From Neopararhizobium haloflavum (GTDB lineage Bacteria > Pseudomonadota > Alphaproteobacteria > Rhizobiales > Rhizobiaceae): a stretch of DNA of 64,000 nucleotides. The stretch spans positions 248,001 to 312,000 of the forward strand of contig NZ_NWUC01000004.1 in assembly GCF_002750855.1 (NCBI RefSeq), given 5' to 3'. The number at the start of each line of letters is the position of its first letter. Positions within the stretch are counted from its first letter, which is position 1. The notes beneath the pieces were generated by a model that saw nothing but the letters and a program-made list of their open reading frames with translations, was not told where the DNA came from and searched no databases. Position numbers and translations under genes: made by a program. Below, piece by piece: positions 33,536-43,648 of this stretch.

Positions 33536-35885
33536 TCATGCGTTGAGACGCCAGTTGAAGCGTCGAATCCGGTCGTCGACACAAGCGGCCGAAATTGCTG
33601 GGCAAGCCGCCATCGGCCCCGGCTCGATTGTCACAGACGCTTCGCCGCCGGACCACTCCGCCCGCACCCCGATACGGTGCGACGCGGCACCGTTCGCAAC
33701 AATGCTCTCGCCGTCGTCCCAGAAAAATTCGCCGCGCGCATGGCCGCTCTCGCCCGATGCGTAGAGCGTGAAGGCGAGGTCCTTCGCATCATGCGGTGCG
33801 GTCTCCTCCCACTGGCCGGCGAGCGGAAGCACGGCGCCGCCGCGAACGAAGATCGGCAGCCTCTCCAAAGGCGCATCGACCGTAACGGTCTTTCCGCCGA
33901 CAAAATGCTCTCCGGACCAGAAGTCGAACCAACCATCCTCGGTGAAAGGCAGATACACACTGACGGATCGATCGCCGGCGTTGACCACCGGCGCGACCAG
34001 GACATTGGCACCGAGCATGAAGCAATCGGCATCATCGAAGCAGGCCGGCTCGGAAAAATGGTAGAATGCCGGTGCGATCACGGGCTCGCCGGTTCGATTT
34101 GCCCTGAAGCTAAGATCATAAATATGGGGCAGGAAACGATATCGCAGCGTCAGCGCCGCCTTCACGCAATCAAGCACCTGCGGGTACATGAACGGTACGG
34201 TGGCAGGGTCATGCAACTGCGGCTTCCAGGAATTCATGACGCAGCGCGGATGAAGCGCCATCATCTGCACCCAGCGAACGAGCAGTTCCGGCTCGGGCCT
34301 TGGACCGTCGAAGCCGCCAATGTCGTGGCCGATGAGAGGCATGCCGCTCAGGCTCATCGACAGCCCCTGCCGCAGGTTCCATTTCAACGTATGCCAACTC
34401 GTACGGTTGTCGCCCGTCCATGTTTCGCCATAACGCGCTATGCCGATGGGCCCGGCGCGGGTGATGGTGAAGGGGCGCTTGCCCGGGCTTGCCGCAGCCG
34501 TCGCCTCGAAGGTCGCTCGCGTCATCTGCAACGCGTGCAGCGGGCGCACATCGACCCCCTTAAGAGGCCTGCCGAAACCAACGACGGTGGCAGTCTCGTC
34601 GGAAAGTTCGGCTTCGTTGTTGTCGTTCCAGGCAGATGAGAAACCGGCGCCAAGCACCTGATCGGTGATTTCCTTTCTTCCACCAGTCGATCGTCGCCGG
34701 ATTGGTCATGTCGAGGCTCGCGCCCTGCCCGCCCCAGAACATCTCGATCGCCGGGCTGCCGTCCTCGCGGCGAATGAACCAACCTTCGCGTTGCGCCTGG
34801 GCAAAATCGGGATGTTCGGTCAAAAGCACCGGCTTGACGTTGGCGCAGGTCTTGTAGCCGAGTTCGGCCAGCCGCGCGAAAAAGGCAGCGCGATCAGGAA
34901 ACTTGCTCTCATTCCATGTGAAGACGTAGCGGCGTCCGTCTTCCTTTGTCGTATATCCCGATCCCGAATGGATCGCCGAGATGGGAATGCCGTCGGCGCG
35001 GCAGCGCTCGGCAAATCCGGTCATGACCGCCTGGGCCTTGGGATCGTCGGCGTGATGCATGGTGGTGAAGGCGAACCCGAAGGACCAGCGTGGCGGCAGA
35101 TGCGGCAGGCCCGTCATCCGCATCAGGCGCGGAACGACGTCGCGCATGCGCGGGCCGGCGATGACATGATAAATCAGCGTGTCATCTGCCGTTACGACAT
35201 GTCTGTAATGGGGGAAATAGTTGGAGTGTTCGGCGCCGAGATCGAACGTCGTCTCACAAAGCGTGTCGTACAAAAGCCCGCAAGCCTCACCCCCGCCTCC
35301 ATCGGCGGCGGGCGTCTCGGCGATCACGAAGGGGACATGCTTGTATAGCGGGTCCGTGCTTTCCGCGTCATAGCCCAGGCTGTCGACCTGAAGGCATCGA
35401 AGCCGCCGCCCGGTACGATCGAGCGGACCTGTCTTGTCGCCAAGGCCGAAGTGCCGGTCCTTTGGCAGCCGCGCCTGCCAGTGCTGGAAAAGATGGCTTC
35501 GCGGCAGCCATTGATAGGCACCGGCCGGACGGTCTTCAGCGATCGTCACCCATCCGTCGTCCGTCGCCCTTTCGACCACCAGCCGCAATGGGGCCTTTTC
35601 GACTGTCACCCGCAAGGCATTGCCGATAAGCCTGTTGCCCTCGACCCGTCCGCCCGGCGCCGCGAAACCTTCTACCGAAAGGCGCTCACGCCCTTCCCAC
35701 GGCAAGTCGCCCGCAGGGTCGATCATCCAGCCGCGATCAACCGCCATTCCCTTGTCCGGCACGATAGAGACGCGCAGCAGCCAGTCTTCCAGGATATCGA
35801 GCCTTAGCCGGAAACCACCTTCGAGATTGGCGGCGGCCCCCGTCGGCGTTTCCAGCAGGTCGTCCTTGCGCGCGAGGAAGGCCAC
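33536..35885 (-). pseudogene. GH31 alpha-glucosidase-family gene split by a one-base frameshift
   Basis: Two adjoining frames together make a GH31 enzyme. The first (from GTG at 35885) runs through LPPRWSFGFAFTT, HSGSGYTTKEDGRRYVFTW and TNPATIDWWKK; the second starts with VLGAGFSSAWNDNNE, which has the nucleophile Asp, then GDNRTSWHTLKW with the acid/base Asp, to the end. Dropping one G of the GG at 34672-34673 restores a single frame of 782 residues. Neither half alone can be active because both catalytic Asp residues are in the second half. This is either a recent mutation or a sequencing error. It follows the ABC importer ATPase gene by one nucleotide, so it would digest the imported alpha-glycoside. 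Confidence 0.85.
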
Positions 35886-35886
35886 C

Positions 35887-36999
35887 TCAAGCGGCCTCGC
35901 CGATCACCTGCCGCTCGAACGCGGCTCCGTCGGCTTTTCGGAAAACGTGAATGAAGGCGCGCCGCAGCACGGCGTTGGTGCAAGAGCCACGGCGCAACGC
36001 CGTCTGGCCAGCCACATGCGCCGTCAACGACGCTCCGGCATCGCTTCGGCAATGAAGATAGGAATGCCCGCCCAGCTGCTCGATGCCTTCGACCGTGACG
36101 GCAAGACAGTCTTCTTCCTCATGGTCGCTGAGCAGCACATGTTCCGGCCGGATGCCGAGCACGACAGCTTCGCCGGGCGACAGGCCGTCGACGGCCACTG
36201 CGCCATGAAATGCGCGGCCCTGCGCATCCTTGACCTTAAGCGCGCCGACCTCGACGCCGGCGACCGTCGCGTCAAAGAGATTCATGCGCGGCGAACCGAT
36301 GAATCCGGCGACGAACAGATTGGCGGGCCGATTGTAGAGATCGAGCGGCCGGCCGACCTGCTCGACGCGCCCCTCGCGCAGAACGACGATCTTGTCGGCC
36401 ATGGTCATCGCCTCGACCTGATCGTGCGTGACGTAGACCATCGTATTGCCGAGCCGCTTGTGCAGATCGGCAATCTCGCCGCGCATGGTCACGCGCAGTT
36501 CGGCGTCGAGATTGGAGAGCGGTTCGTCGAAAAGAAAAACGCGCGGTTCGCGCACGACGCACCGGCCGATCGCGACGCGCTGGCGTTGGCCACCGGAGAG
36601 TTGCCGGGGCTTGCGGTCCAGATATTCCTCCAGCTGCAGCATCCGGGCCGCCTCCGCGACCTTTTCGACGATCTGCCCCTTTGGCAGGCGAATATTCTCC
36701 AGACCGAAGGCAAGGTTCTGGCGCACGGTCATGTGCGGATAAAGCGCGTAGCTCTGGAACACCATTGCCAGGCCGCGCTCGGATGCCCGCTGCTCGTTGA
36801 CGCGCACCCCGTCGATGCGAAGCTCTCCGCCGGTAATCTCCTCGAGACCCGCGATCATCCGCAACAGCGTCGACTTCCCACAGCCCGACGGGCCGACAAA
36901 GACGCAGAACTCGCCCTCCTCGACGACGAGGTCGACACCGTGCACGGCACGCACGTCGCCGTAGTCCTTGATCAATCCGTCCAGGTCGAGCTGTGCCAT
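35887..36999 (-). CDS. Carbohydrate ABC transporter ATP-binding protein (UgpC/MsmX type)
   Basis: 370 residues. Walker A GPSGCGKST, signature LSGGQRQRVAIGR, Walker B FLFDEPLSNLDA and the His switch VTHDQ are intact. The last 130 residues form the OB-like MOI domain typical of MalK/UgpC ATPases (GIRPEHVLLS). It powers the importer formed by the two upstream permeases. It starts 7 nt after the permease stop and is followed at once by the GH31 gene. Confidence 0.93.
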   Translation of the reverse strand: MAQLDLDGLIKDYGDVRAVHGVDLVVEEGEFCVFVGPSGCGKSTLLRMIAGLEEITGGELRIDGVRVNEQRASERGLAMVFQSYALYPHMTVRQNLAFGLENIRLPKGQIVEKVAEAARMLQLEEYLDRKPRQLSGGQRQRVAIGRCVVREPRVFLFDEPLSNLDAELRVTMRGEIADLHKRLGNTMVYVTHDQVEAMTMADKIVVLREGRVEQVGRPLDLYNRPANLFVAGFIGSPRMNLFDATVAGVEVGALKVKDAQGRAFHGAVAVDGLSPGEAVVLGIRPEHVLLSDHEEEDCLAVTVEGIEQLGGHSYLHCRSDAGASLTAHVAGQTALRRGSCTNAVLRRAFIHVFRKADGAAFERQVIGEAA

Positions 37000-37006
37000 G
37001 CGGTTC

Positions 37007-38050
37007 CTATTTCACACCGGTCTGGGCGATGCCCGTGGTGATGTACTTTTGCAGAAAAGCGAAGACGATCGTGATCGGCAGCAGCGTCAGCACCGTCATG
37101 GCCAGAAGGTTGCTCCAACTGGTTTGCAACTCGCCCTGGAAAGAGTTGAGCGCCAGTTGCAGCGTGAACTCGTCCGATCGGTTGAGGACGATCAGCGGCC
37201 ACAGAAAATCGTTCCAGCGCCACATCATGGAGAAAATAACCAGGACGGCGAGCGCCGGCGCCGACAGTGGCATCACGATCTTCCAATAGACCCGCCATTC
37301 GGAGGCATGGTCCATGCGGGCTGCGTCGAGCAGGTCGTCGGGGATCGACAGCATGTATTGCCGGAGCAGGAAAACCCCGGTCGGCGTCGCGATCGCGGGC
37401 CAGATCACCGCCCAGGGCGAATTGACCAATCCCAGTTCGGACACCACGATGAATATCGGCACGAGATTGATCGTCGGCGGGATCATCAATGTCGCGATGA
37501 TGAGCAGAAAGACGGTGGTGCGTCCTCGGAAGCGATATTTCGACAGCGCGAAAGCGGCCATCGAGTTGACCAGAACGGTGAGAATCGTCGCAACCACGGT
37601 GATGAACACCGAGTTCCAGAAGTAGAGCATGAAGTTGAAGCGACTGAACAGGGACGTGTAATTCTCTGTCGCGAGCTTGAACTCGCGTGCCGGTGTGCGA
37701 TCGTCTATCGATATGCTGATGGTCTCGCCGGGCGCCGCGGGATCGACCATCTGCGCTTCCAGCCCGATACGGCGGATTTCGGCAAGCTGCCGGCCGGCAT
37801 GCTCTCCACCGGTGATATCGAAAAGCGGCAGCGGCGCGTCATGGCCCTCAACCGTTGCGGTGACCGCCGAAAGGGGTAGCAGGCGCGGTGGATATTCGGC
37901 GAGCGCAGTTTCCGTCTTGAACGAGGACAGGACGAGCCACAGGACCGGACCGAGCATCAAGAGAAGCCCGACCACCAGATAGCCCCAGCTCAACCAGTCC
38001 ATCCAATCCATGCGGTATCGCCCGCGCCGCCGTGTCAGAAACCGCTTCAT
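37007..38050 (-). CDS. Carbohydrate ABC transporter permease (MalG type)
   Basis: 347 residues, six helices. The EAA loop that contacts the ATPase is DAARMDHASEWRVYWKIVMPLSAPAL. Between helix 1 and helix 2 there is a periplasmic segment of about 100 residues (roughly 50-140), longer than in typical MalG proteins. The start overlaps the other permease stop as ATGA. It is the second membrane half of the importer. Confidence 0.92.
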   Translation of the reverse strand: MKRFLTRRRGRYRMDWMDWLSWGYLVVGLLLMLGPVLWLVLSSFKTETALAEYPPRLLPLSAVTATVEGHDAPLPLFDITGGEHAGRQLAEIRRIGLEAQMVDPAAPGETISISIDDRTPAREFKLATENYTSLFSRFNFMLYFWNSVFITVVATILTVLVNSMAAFALSKYRFRGRTTVFLLIIATLMIPPTINLVPIFIVVSELGLVNSPWAVIWPAIATPTGVFLLRQYMLSIPDDLLDAARMDHASEWRVYWKIVMPLSAPALAVLVIFSMMWRWNDFLWPLIVLNRSDEFTLQLALNSFQGELQTSWSNLLAMTVLTLLPITIVFAFLQKYITTGIAQTGVK

Positions 38051-39048
38051 CGACTGTCCCCTTCGGCGCGGCTGCGCGTCAGCCAGAGCTGCCCAAGGGT
38101 CAGCACGAAGAGCACGACGGCCATGAGGATCGAAGCGGCGGCGGCAAGTCCGAAGAGACGTGGCTGCGAGGCAAAGCCGGTTTCATAGATATACTGCAGC
38201 ACGAGCATCGTCGCCGAGCCCGGCCCGCCGCCGGTCAGGACATAGATCTCGTCGAAGGCCTGAACGGCGCGGATGAGCGACAGCACCAGGACGACCACCA
38301 TTGTCGGCATTAGGAGCGGCATGGTGATGCGCGAGAAGACGCGCCATTTCGACGTGCCATCCATCTCGGCCGCTTCGTACACATGAGCAGGGATTGCCTG
38401 CAGGCCGGCCAGGAGGATCAGGACGTAAAAGCCCATATGCGCCCATATCGAGACGAAGACGACCCAGAAGAAGGCCCAGTCGGCGCGCACGAGCCAGTTT
38501 ACTGGCTCAGCGCCGATTTCCTCCAGACCTGCGTTGAGAACGCCGTAGCGTTGGAGAACCCACTTCCAGATCAGCGCGACCACGACCGGAGACAGGAGGA
38601 CCGGATAGAAGAATACGCCACGGAAGAAGCCGCGAAGCGGGATATCCCGGTTGAGTATCAGCGCCGTCACGAGCGCAAGGGCCACCATGAAACCCACTTG
38701 CAGCAGCACGAACCATCCTGTGTTGTGAACCGCCCGCCAGAAGATGTCGCGCCGGCAGCTGTTTGGGTCGAGGTAGCTTGCACAGTCGAGCAGCGAGGCA
38801 AAATTGGCCGTTCCGACGAACGGGCGGTCGGCCAGAAGGATCGCGTCGCTGCCCGTGAGCGCATAGACGAAATTGAGGCCGATGGGCAGAAACGTGAACA
38901 GGGCGAAGGCCACAAGGTTCGGCAGCAGGAAGAGCCAGGCGACGCGGCGCATGCCCACGGCGCGCTGCGCCGCGAGCATCGGCCGCTCGAACAGGTTGAA
39001 CGTGAATGCGTAGAGCGATGCCGCCGCACGCCTGACGATGCCGCTCAT
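38047..39048 (-). CDS. Carbohydrate ABC transporter permease (MalF type)
   Basis: 333 residues, six to seven helices. The EAA loop reads YEAAEMDGTSKWRVFSRITMPLL. Helix 1 follows a 40-residue basic N-terminus. The ATG at 39048 has GGAGG upstream; an in-frame start at 39138 would overlap the binding-protein gene. It pairs with the MalG-type permease and follows the binding-protein gene by 31 nt. Confidence 0.92.
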   Translation of the reverse strand: MSGIVRRAAASLYAFTFNLFERPMLAAQRAVGMRRVAWLFLLPNLVAFALFTFLPIGLNFVYALTGSDAILLADRPFVGTANFASLLDCASYLDPNSCRRDIFWRAVHNTGWFVLLQVGFMVALALVTALILNRDIPLRGFFRGVFFYPVLLSPVVVALIWKWVLQRYGVLNAGLEEIGAEPVNWLVRADWAFFWVVFVSIWAHMGFYVLILLAGLQAIPAHVYEAAEMDGTSKWRVFSRITMPLLMPTMVVVLVLSLIRAVQAFDEIYVLTGGGPGSATMLVLQYIYETGFASQPRLFGLAAAASILMAVVLFVLTLGQLWLTRSRAEGDSR

Positions 39049-39079
39049 GAAGCCTCCAGACGCCCGGCGTTGCCGCTGC

Positions 39080-40351
39080 CTACTCGGCCGCTTCCACAGC
39101 TTCAGCCACGTCCTGGTCGATCCGCTCGAGCGCCGCATCGAGCGCGACCTCGCCGACGATCGCCTGCGTCAGGCGCTCGACCGTGGAATTCATGATGGCG
39201 CGGTTGTTGGCGTAGCCCTGGAAGGCATAGGCGACCGGGCTGAAGTCGATGACCGCAGACGAAAAGACCTCCAGCGCGGCGCGCTCCTGGTCGGACGCGT
39301 TGGCATAATCGATGCCCTCTTCCTGCAATGTGCGGCTGGCGGGGATATTCTTGGTCGCAGCCATCACGGCTGCCTGCACATCGTCCCTGGCGATGAACTC
39401 GAGCAGCTTGCCGACTTCCTCGGGATGCTCGGTGTGATTGAAGCCAACGATGCCTGCGCCGCCCGGAATGCCGGTGCAGCCGACCTCACCACAGGGCGAA
39501 GGCACGGCGACCCAATCGAACGCGTCGCCGATGTCGCGCCCGAACCGGGCGATCTGCCAGGAACCGGATAGGTAGAAGACAAGCGAGCCGTTGATGAATT
39601 CCTGCGCCGCGTCCTGATAGGTCGCGCCGCCGGCACCGGCCCAAACATCCATCGCCATGGTTCCGTCCTCGTGCCAGGCGACGAATTGTTCGGCAAAGGC
39701 CCGGAACCCGTCATCGACAGTGATGGGCGCGCCATCCTCCTGGAATATCTCGGCGCCATAGCTGATCGCCGGCCCCATGAACCGGTGGCCGGAACGGTCC
39801 ATCGCCATGGCGTAGGGCGACTGGGTCGCCTCGGCGACCTGGCGGCTTGCCTCCGCCCATTCTTCCCATGTTGCACCTTCTCCCGGCATCTCGACGCCTG
39901 CCTGGTCGAAAAGGGTCTTGTTGACGAACGGCCCGGTCGCGGTCAGTTGGTCGACCACCACGTAGATGCCATCTTCCGCGTTGCCGCCGACACGCGCCCA
40001 ATCGAGCGACGCGCCGAAGCGATCCTCGATCGATTCCGGATCCTCGACATAGTCTCGAACGTTCAGCATGTATTCGGCAAGGCCGCCGAAATCCGTGACC
40101 CGTGCCAGATCGGGACCGTCTCCGCTGGCCAGATTGACCGGCAGGCTTTCCAGGATCGACTGATACGGCACCACCTCTACGGCGACGGTGATGTCGGGAT
40201 TTTCCTCTTCGAACTGCTTCAACTGCTCGGCCCAGACGTCGCATTCGACGCCGTCCTGGTAGCAGCTGAAACGCAATTCGGCACCACTTGCCGCCGAAGC
40301 GGCGACCATCGCGCCAAGGGCCACGCCGAGGGTGAGCCGAGTGTTGGTCAT
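39080..40351 (-). CDS. Extracellular sugar-binding protein of an ABC importer
   Basis: 423 residues. A signal peptide of 24 residues ends at ASG-A. The mature part has the solute-binding-protein family 1 look: QLKQFEEENPDITVAVEVVPYQ, LASGDGPDLARV and a C-terminal KLLEFIARDDVQAAV. The start has GGGAGG. It is the first gene of the sugar unit. The ligand is probably an alpha-glucoside, judging from the GH31 gene at the other end. No LacI-type regulator lies beside it. Confidence 0.92.
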   Translation of the reverse strand: MTNTRLTLGVALGAMVAASAASGAELRFSCYQDGVECDVWAEQLKQFEEENPDITVAVEVVPYQSILESLPVNLASGDGPDLARVTDFGGLAEYMLNVRDYVEDPESIEDRFGASLDWARVGGNAEDGIYVVVDQLTATGPFVNKTLFDQAGVEMPGEGATWEEWAEASRQVAEATQSPYAMAMDRSGHRFMGPAISYGAEIFQEDGAPITVDDGFRAFAEQFVAWHEDGTMAMDVWAGAGGATYQDAAQEFINGSLVFYLSGSWQIARFGRDIGDAFDWVAVPSPCGEVGCTGIPGGAGIVGFNHTEHPEEVGKLLEFIARDDVQAAVMAATKNIPASRTLQEEGIDYANASDQERAALEVFSSAVIDFSPVAYAFQGYANNRAIMNSTVERLTQAIVGEVALDAALERIDQDVAEAVEAAE

Positions 40352-40543
40352 GAATGATCCTCCCGTTCCGTCATGTGATGGGCATGCTAGAGACTTTCCG
40401 TTTCATACGGAAGACAAGCGGCCCGCGTCCATAACCTGCGATCGAAATGCACCGATCCCGACAATCTTATCAATCCGTTTAAGCGCGAATTCAGCGCCAT
40501 CCATTATCTGATCAAGATCGCCTAATATGTAGCGGGTGCATTC

Positions 40544-42313
40544 ATGAGGAATGTTTTACGCGGGGCGTGGCCGGCTATGATGCGCCGGCTCGACCCGATG
40601 CGGCTGCGCGAGGACCGACGCGGCAATTTTGCGGTGCTCGGCGCAATCGTGATGGTTCCGGTCGTCGGTGCCGTCGGGCTTGCGGCTGACTATAGTGAAA
40701 TCCTTCGGACCAGGTCGCACATCGCCGAGGCGCTGGACGCCGCAGCGTTCGTCGCAGCTGATGGCTATGCGAAGAAGCGCTCGGGCGCTGCGATCACGCA
40801 GGATTCGGCGGCTGTCTTTCGCGCCAACCTCGACGAAAACGGGGTCAGCGAAACCGTCGTGTACACCTATGACGGGTTCTTCACCGGAGAAGACGCCAAC
40901 TTCATCCGTGTGCGCGCGCAAACGCAGGTCCAGCCGCGCTTCATGCCGGTTCTTTGGGCCATGCTCGACAAGAACGGTCTCAGCCAGGGCGGCAGCGGAG
41001 AAGATGGCGAGGAGGGCAACGACCGTAGCGGCAGTGGCGGCGGCATCGACCTCGGACTCAAGAGTGAGGTCGCCGTCGCAACCTCGACCGTGGAACTGGC
41101 GTTGGTACTGGACAATTCCGGATCGATGGATGGCAACAAGCTGAAGGCCCTCAAATCGGCGGCGAGCAAGCTGGTGGAAGACCTTCACGGCGCCGTCGCG
41201 CCGAATTCGGAGCCAAATGCCGTCCAGTTTGCCATCGTGCCGTTCGCCGGGGCCGTCAATGTCGGGCCAGGCAACAAGAGTGCCAGCTGGATGGATACTG
41301 CCGGCAAGTCATCCATCCATCACGAGAACTTCGATTGGACGACGCTCTCCGGCGCCAGCAAGCAGAACGGCGTATGGAAGAAGAACGGCAAGGTGCTCAA
41401 CCGCTTCTGGCTGTTCGACGAGGTCAGCGTCGATTGGGGCGGCTGCGTCGAGGCCCGTCCTTATCCCCTCAACGTCGACGACACCGCCCCCTCGGCGGGC
41501 AACCCCGACAGCTATTTCGTGCCGATGTTCGCGCCGGATACGCCGACGCGGTACAAGCGCGACGGCAAATGGGAGAGCTGGTATACAAACAGCTATATAG
41601 AGGACGATTTCCTTGGCAGATCGTCTGCCTCCAACCAAGATTCGTCCTACCACGGCGCCGCTCAACATGCCCGTCAGAGCTGGATGAGAAAGTATGAACA
41701 GACTGGTCGGGTCTCCAACCAACCGATCAGTGTCGGTCCCAACTATGCATGCACTTCCATACCGATCATGCCGCTGACTGCGTCCCGGCGTGACGCGCTC
41801 GAGCATCTGGACGACATGCGTGCGGAAGGTGCAACCAGCATCGCCGAAGGTGCGGCCTGGGGGCTCAGGACGCTGTCGCCCGGCGAGCCGTTCACCGGCG
41901 GGCGCGCCTATGGAAGCGAGCGCAACATCAAAGCCATGGTCGTCATGAGCGACGGCGAGAACACCTATTACACCGACAACAACCGCAACGAGTCCACCTA
42001 CGGACCCTACGGCTTTTCCGCCAATGGCCGGATCTTCGACGGCACCGACTATCATCGAAGCAGCGATTTCAGCCGCGCGATGGACTCCCATCTCCTCAAG
42101 GTCTGCGAGGCGGCAAAGGCGAAGAGCATCATGGTGTTCACCATCGCCTTCGATGTCGACAACCGCTCGCCCGTCAAGGCGCTGCTGGAGCGCTGTGCAT
42201 CGCTCGACCGGGACGGAAAGCCGAACTACTACAACGCAACGAGCAACAAGGAACTGGAAACCGCATTCGGCATGATCGGTTCGAAGGTTTCCGGCGTCCG
42301 GCTCTACCGCTGA
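40544..42313 (+). CDS. TadG-like protein with a von Willebrand A domain
   Basis: 589 residues. After a short basic stretch, one helix with the TadE/TadG pattern (NFAVLGAIVMVPVVGAVGLAADY) anchors the protein. The vWA domain has the MIDAS motif DNSGSMDG near residue 188 and a later VVMSDGEN strand. An insertion of about 150 residues rich in Trp, Tyr and Ser separates the MIDAS from the rest. TadG proteins take part in Flp pilus or envelope assembly. No other tad gene is in the window. It is divergent from the sugar importer. Confidence 0.85.
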   Translation: MRNVLRGAWPAMMRRLDPMRLREDRRGNFAVLGAIVMVPVVGAVGLAADYSEILRTRSHIAEALDAAAFVAADGYAKKRSGAAITQDSAAVFRANLDENGVSETVVYTYDGFFTGEDANFIRVRAQTQVQPRFMPVLWAMLDKNGLSQGGSGEDGEEGNDRSGSGGGIDLGLKSEVAVATSTVELALVLDNSGSMDGNKLKALKSAASKLVEDLHGAVAPNSEPNAVQFAIVPFAGAVNVGPGNKSASWMDTAGKSSIHHENFDWTTLSGASKQNGVWKKNGKVLNRFWLFDEVSVDWGGCVEARPYPLNVDDTAPSAGNPDSYFVPMFAPDTPTRYKRDGKWESWYTNSYIEDDFLGRSSASNQDSSYHGAAQHARQSWMRKYEQTGRVSNQPISVGPNYACTSIPIMPLTASRRDALEHLDDMRAEGATSIAEGAAWGLRTLSPGEPFTGGRAYGSERNIKAMVVMSDGENTYYTDNNRNESTYGPYGFSANGRIFDGTDYHRSSDFSRAMDSHLLKVCEAAKAKSIMVFTIAFDVDNRSPVKALLERCASLDRDGKPNYYNATSNKELETAFGMIGSKVSGVRLYR

Positions 42314-42330
42314 CGCGGGCCATCTGACTG

Positions 42331-42360
42331 CAAACGGCCCGCCCTTCGGCGGGCCGTTTG
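42331..42360. terminator. Strong hairpin after the TadG-like gene
   Basis: A 13-bp perfect stem (CAAACGGCCCGCC with GGCGGGCCGTTTG) has a CTTC loop and ends in GTTTGTGTT. Placed 18 nt after the stop. Confidence 0.7.
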
Positions 42361-42477
42361 TGTTGGGCAGAGCCGATCGCGAAGGCTCCGAATGGCGAAC
42401 TCGACTATTGCGCTGCGGGCCGGGAACCCCTAAAGACGTCAAAAGTTGACTATAAAAAGATACTTTAGGGACCGGCC

Positions 42478-42930
42478 ATGGAATTCTCGATACCCCGCCT
42501 CGCCCGTTGCGGCGCGGCTACCTTGTTGACGCTTTCGATCTTGTCGGCGAGCGCGCTCGCACAGGACGCGGGCGAAACCGACGGGGCGCTTTCGCTCGAG
42601 CTCAACACGTTGCAGGAGACGGACACCGGCTGTCTCTTCACCTTCGTTGCTGAGAACGGCCTGGAAGCCAGCCTGGAAAAGGCGGCCTATGAGGTGGTTC
42701 TGTTCAATGGCGAAGGGCTGGTCGAGCGCATGACTGTCCTGGATTTCCAGGATCTGCCCGCGGAGCGCACGCGGGTGCGTCAGTTCAATCTCTCCGACAC
42801 AAGCTGCGGCGATGTCTCTCGCGTCCTGATCAACGACGTGTCGACCTGTTCGGGCGACGGCGTCGAGCCCGCGACGTGCATGGACAGGCTTTCCGTCTCC
42901 AGCCAGTCCGACGTCGAATTCGCAAACTGA
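42478..42930 (+). CDS. Secreted cysteine-containing protein upstream of exbB
   Basis: 150 residues. Signal peptide of about 28 residues (LTLSILSASALAQDA), then a single compact domain with four cysteines (TGCLF, DTSCGDV, VSTCSG, ATCMDR) able to form two disulfides, and beta-strands. It begins the ExbB-ExbD-ExbD-TonB unit 10 nt before exbB, so it may be a periplasmic partner of that complex. I do not recognise a named family. Confidence 0.7.
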   Translation: MEFSIPRLARCGAATLLTLSILSASALAQDAGETDGALSLELNTLQETDTGCLFTFVAENGLEASLEKAAYEVVLFNGEGLVERMTVLDFQDLPAERTRVRQFNLSDTSCGDVSRVLINDVSTCSGDGVEPATCMDRLSVSSQSDVEFAN

Positions 42931-42940
42931 GGATTCCAGC

Positions 42941-43648
42941 GTGATCGACAATCTCATCGAAATCGTCCAGTCCTTCATCGATCTCGGCGGCTGGGTCGTG
43001 GCGGTGCTTCTCGGGCTCTCGGTCTTCGCGCTCGCCGTCATCCTTCTCAAATTCATGCAGTTCGCACGCGAACGGGTCGGATCGCACGGCCGGCCGCGTG
43101 AGGCGCTTCGCTTGTGGTCGCAGCGCGACTACAAGGGTGCCGAGCAACTGGTTTCCAACGACAGGTCGCTCGTATCGGAGACGCTGAGCACCGCGATCCG
43201 GCTTTCCGGCCGACGCGCCACGTCGAAGGCAGCGATCGAGGAGGAAGTGGCGCGCATCGCCGTTGGCCGCCTCCACCATCTTCAACGCGGTTTCCGCGCG
43301 CTCGACGCCGTCGCGCAAATCGCGCCGCTGCTCGGGCTTTTCGGAACGGTGCTCGGCATGATCGAGGCATTTCAGGCGCTTCAGGGCGCGGGCAACGCCG
43401 TCGATCCGTCGATCCTGGCCGGCGGTATCTGGGTGGCTCTGTTGACCACGGCCGTCGGACTTGCCGTCGCCATGCCCGTATCGCTCGTCCTGACCTGGTT
43501 CGAATCGCGGGTGGAGAACGAGCGTGTCGCCGTCGAGACATTGACCGGTGCGTTTCTCTCGTCGCGATCCCTCGGCACTGTCGAGGATCATCCTGAGACG
43601 CACCACGATTTCGCCGCGACGATCGATGAGAGGAGCGCCGCTTACTGA
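42941..43648 (+). CDS. exbB: ExbB/TolQ-type proton channel protein
   Basis: 235 residues with GTG start and GAGGA before it. Three helices; the MotA/TolQ/ExbB signature is in LDAVAQIAPLLGLFGTVLGMIEAF and the third helix GGIWVALLTTAVGLAVAMPV. It forms the pentameric proton channel that powers TonB. Its stop overlaps the next start as TGATG. Confidence 0.9.
   Translation: MIDNLIEIVQSFIDLGGWVVAVLLGLSVFALAVILLKFMQFARERVGSHGRPREALRLWSQRDYKGAEQLVSNDRSLVSETLSTAIRLSGRRATSKAAIEEEVARIAVGRLHHLQRGFRALDAVAQIAPLLGLFGTVLGMIEAFQALQGAGNAVDPSILAGGIWVALLTTAVGLAVAMPVSLVLTWFESRVENERVAVETLTGAFLSSRSLGTVEDHPETHHDFAATIDERSAAY

Noticed and set aside
40388-40410. TTCCG...CGGAA near the sugar importer as a LacI-type operator
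   Set aside because: Only 5 bp per arm and no regulator gene beside it.
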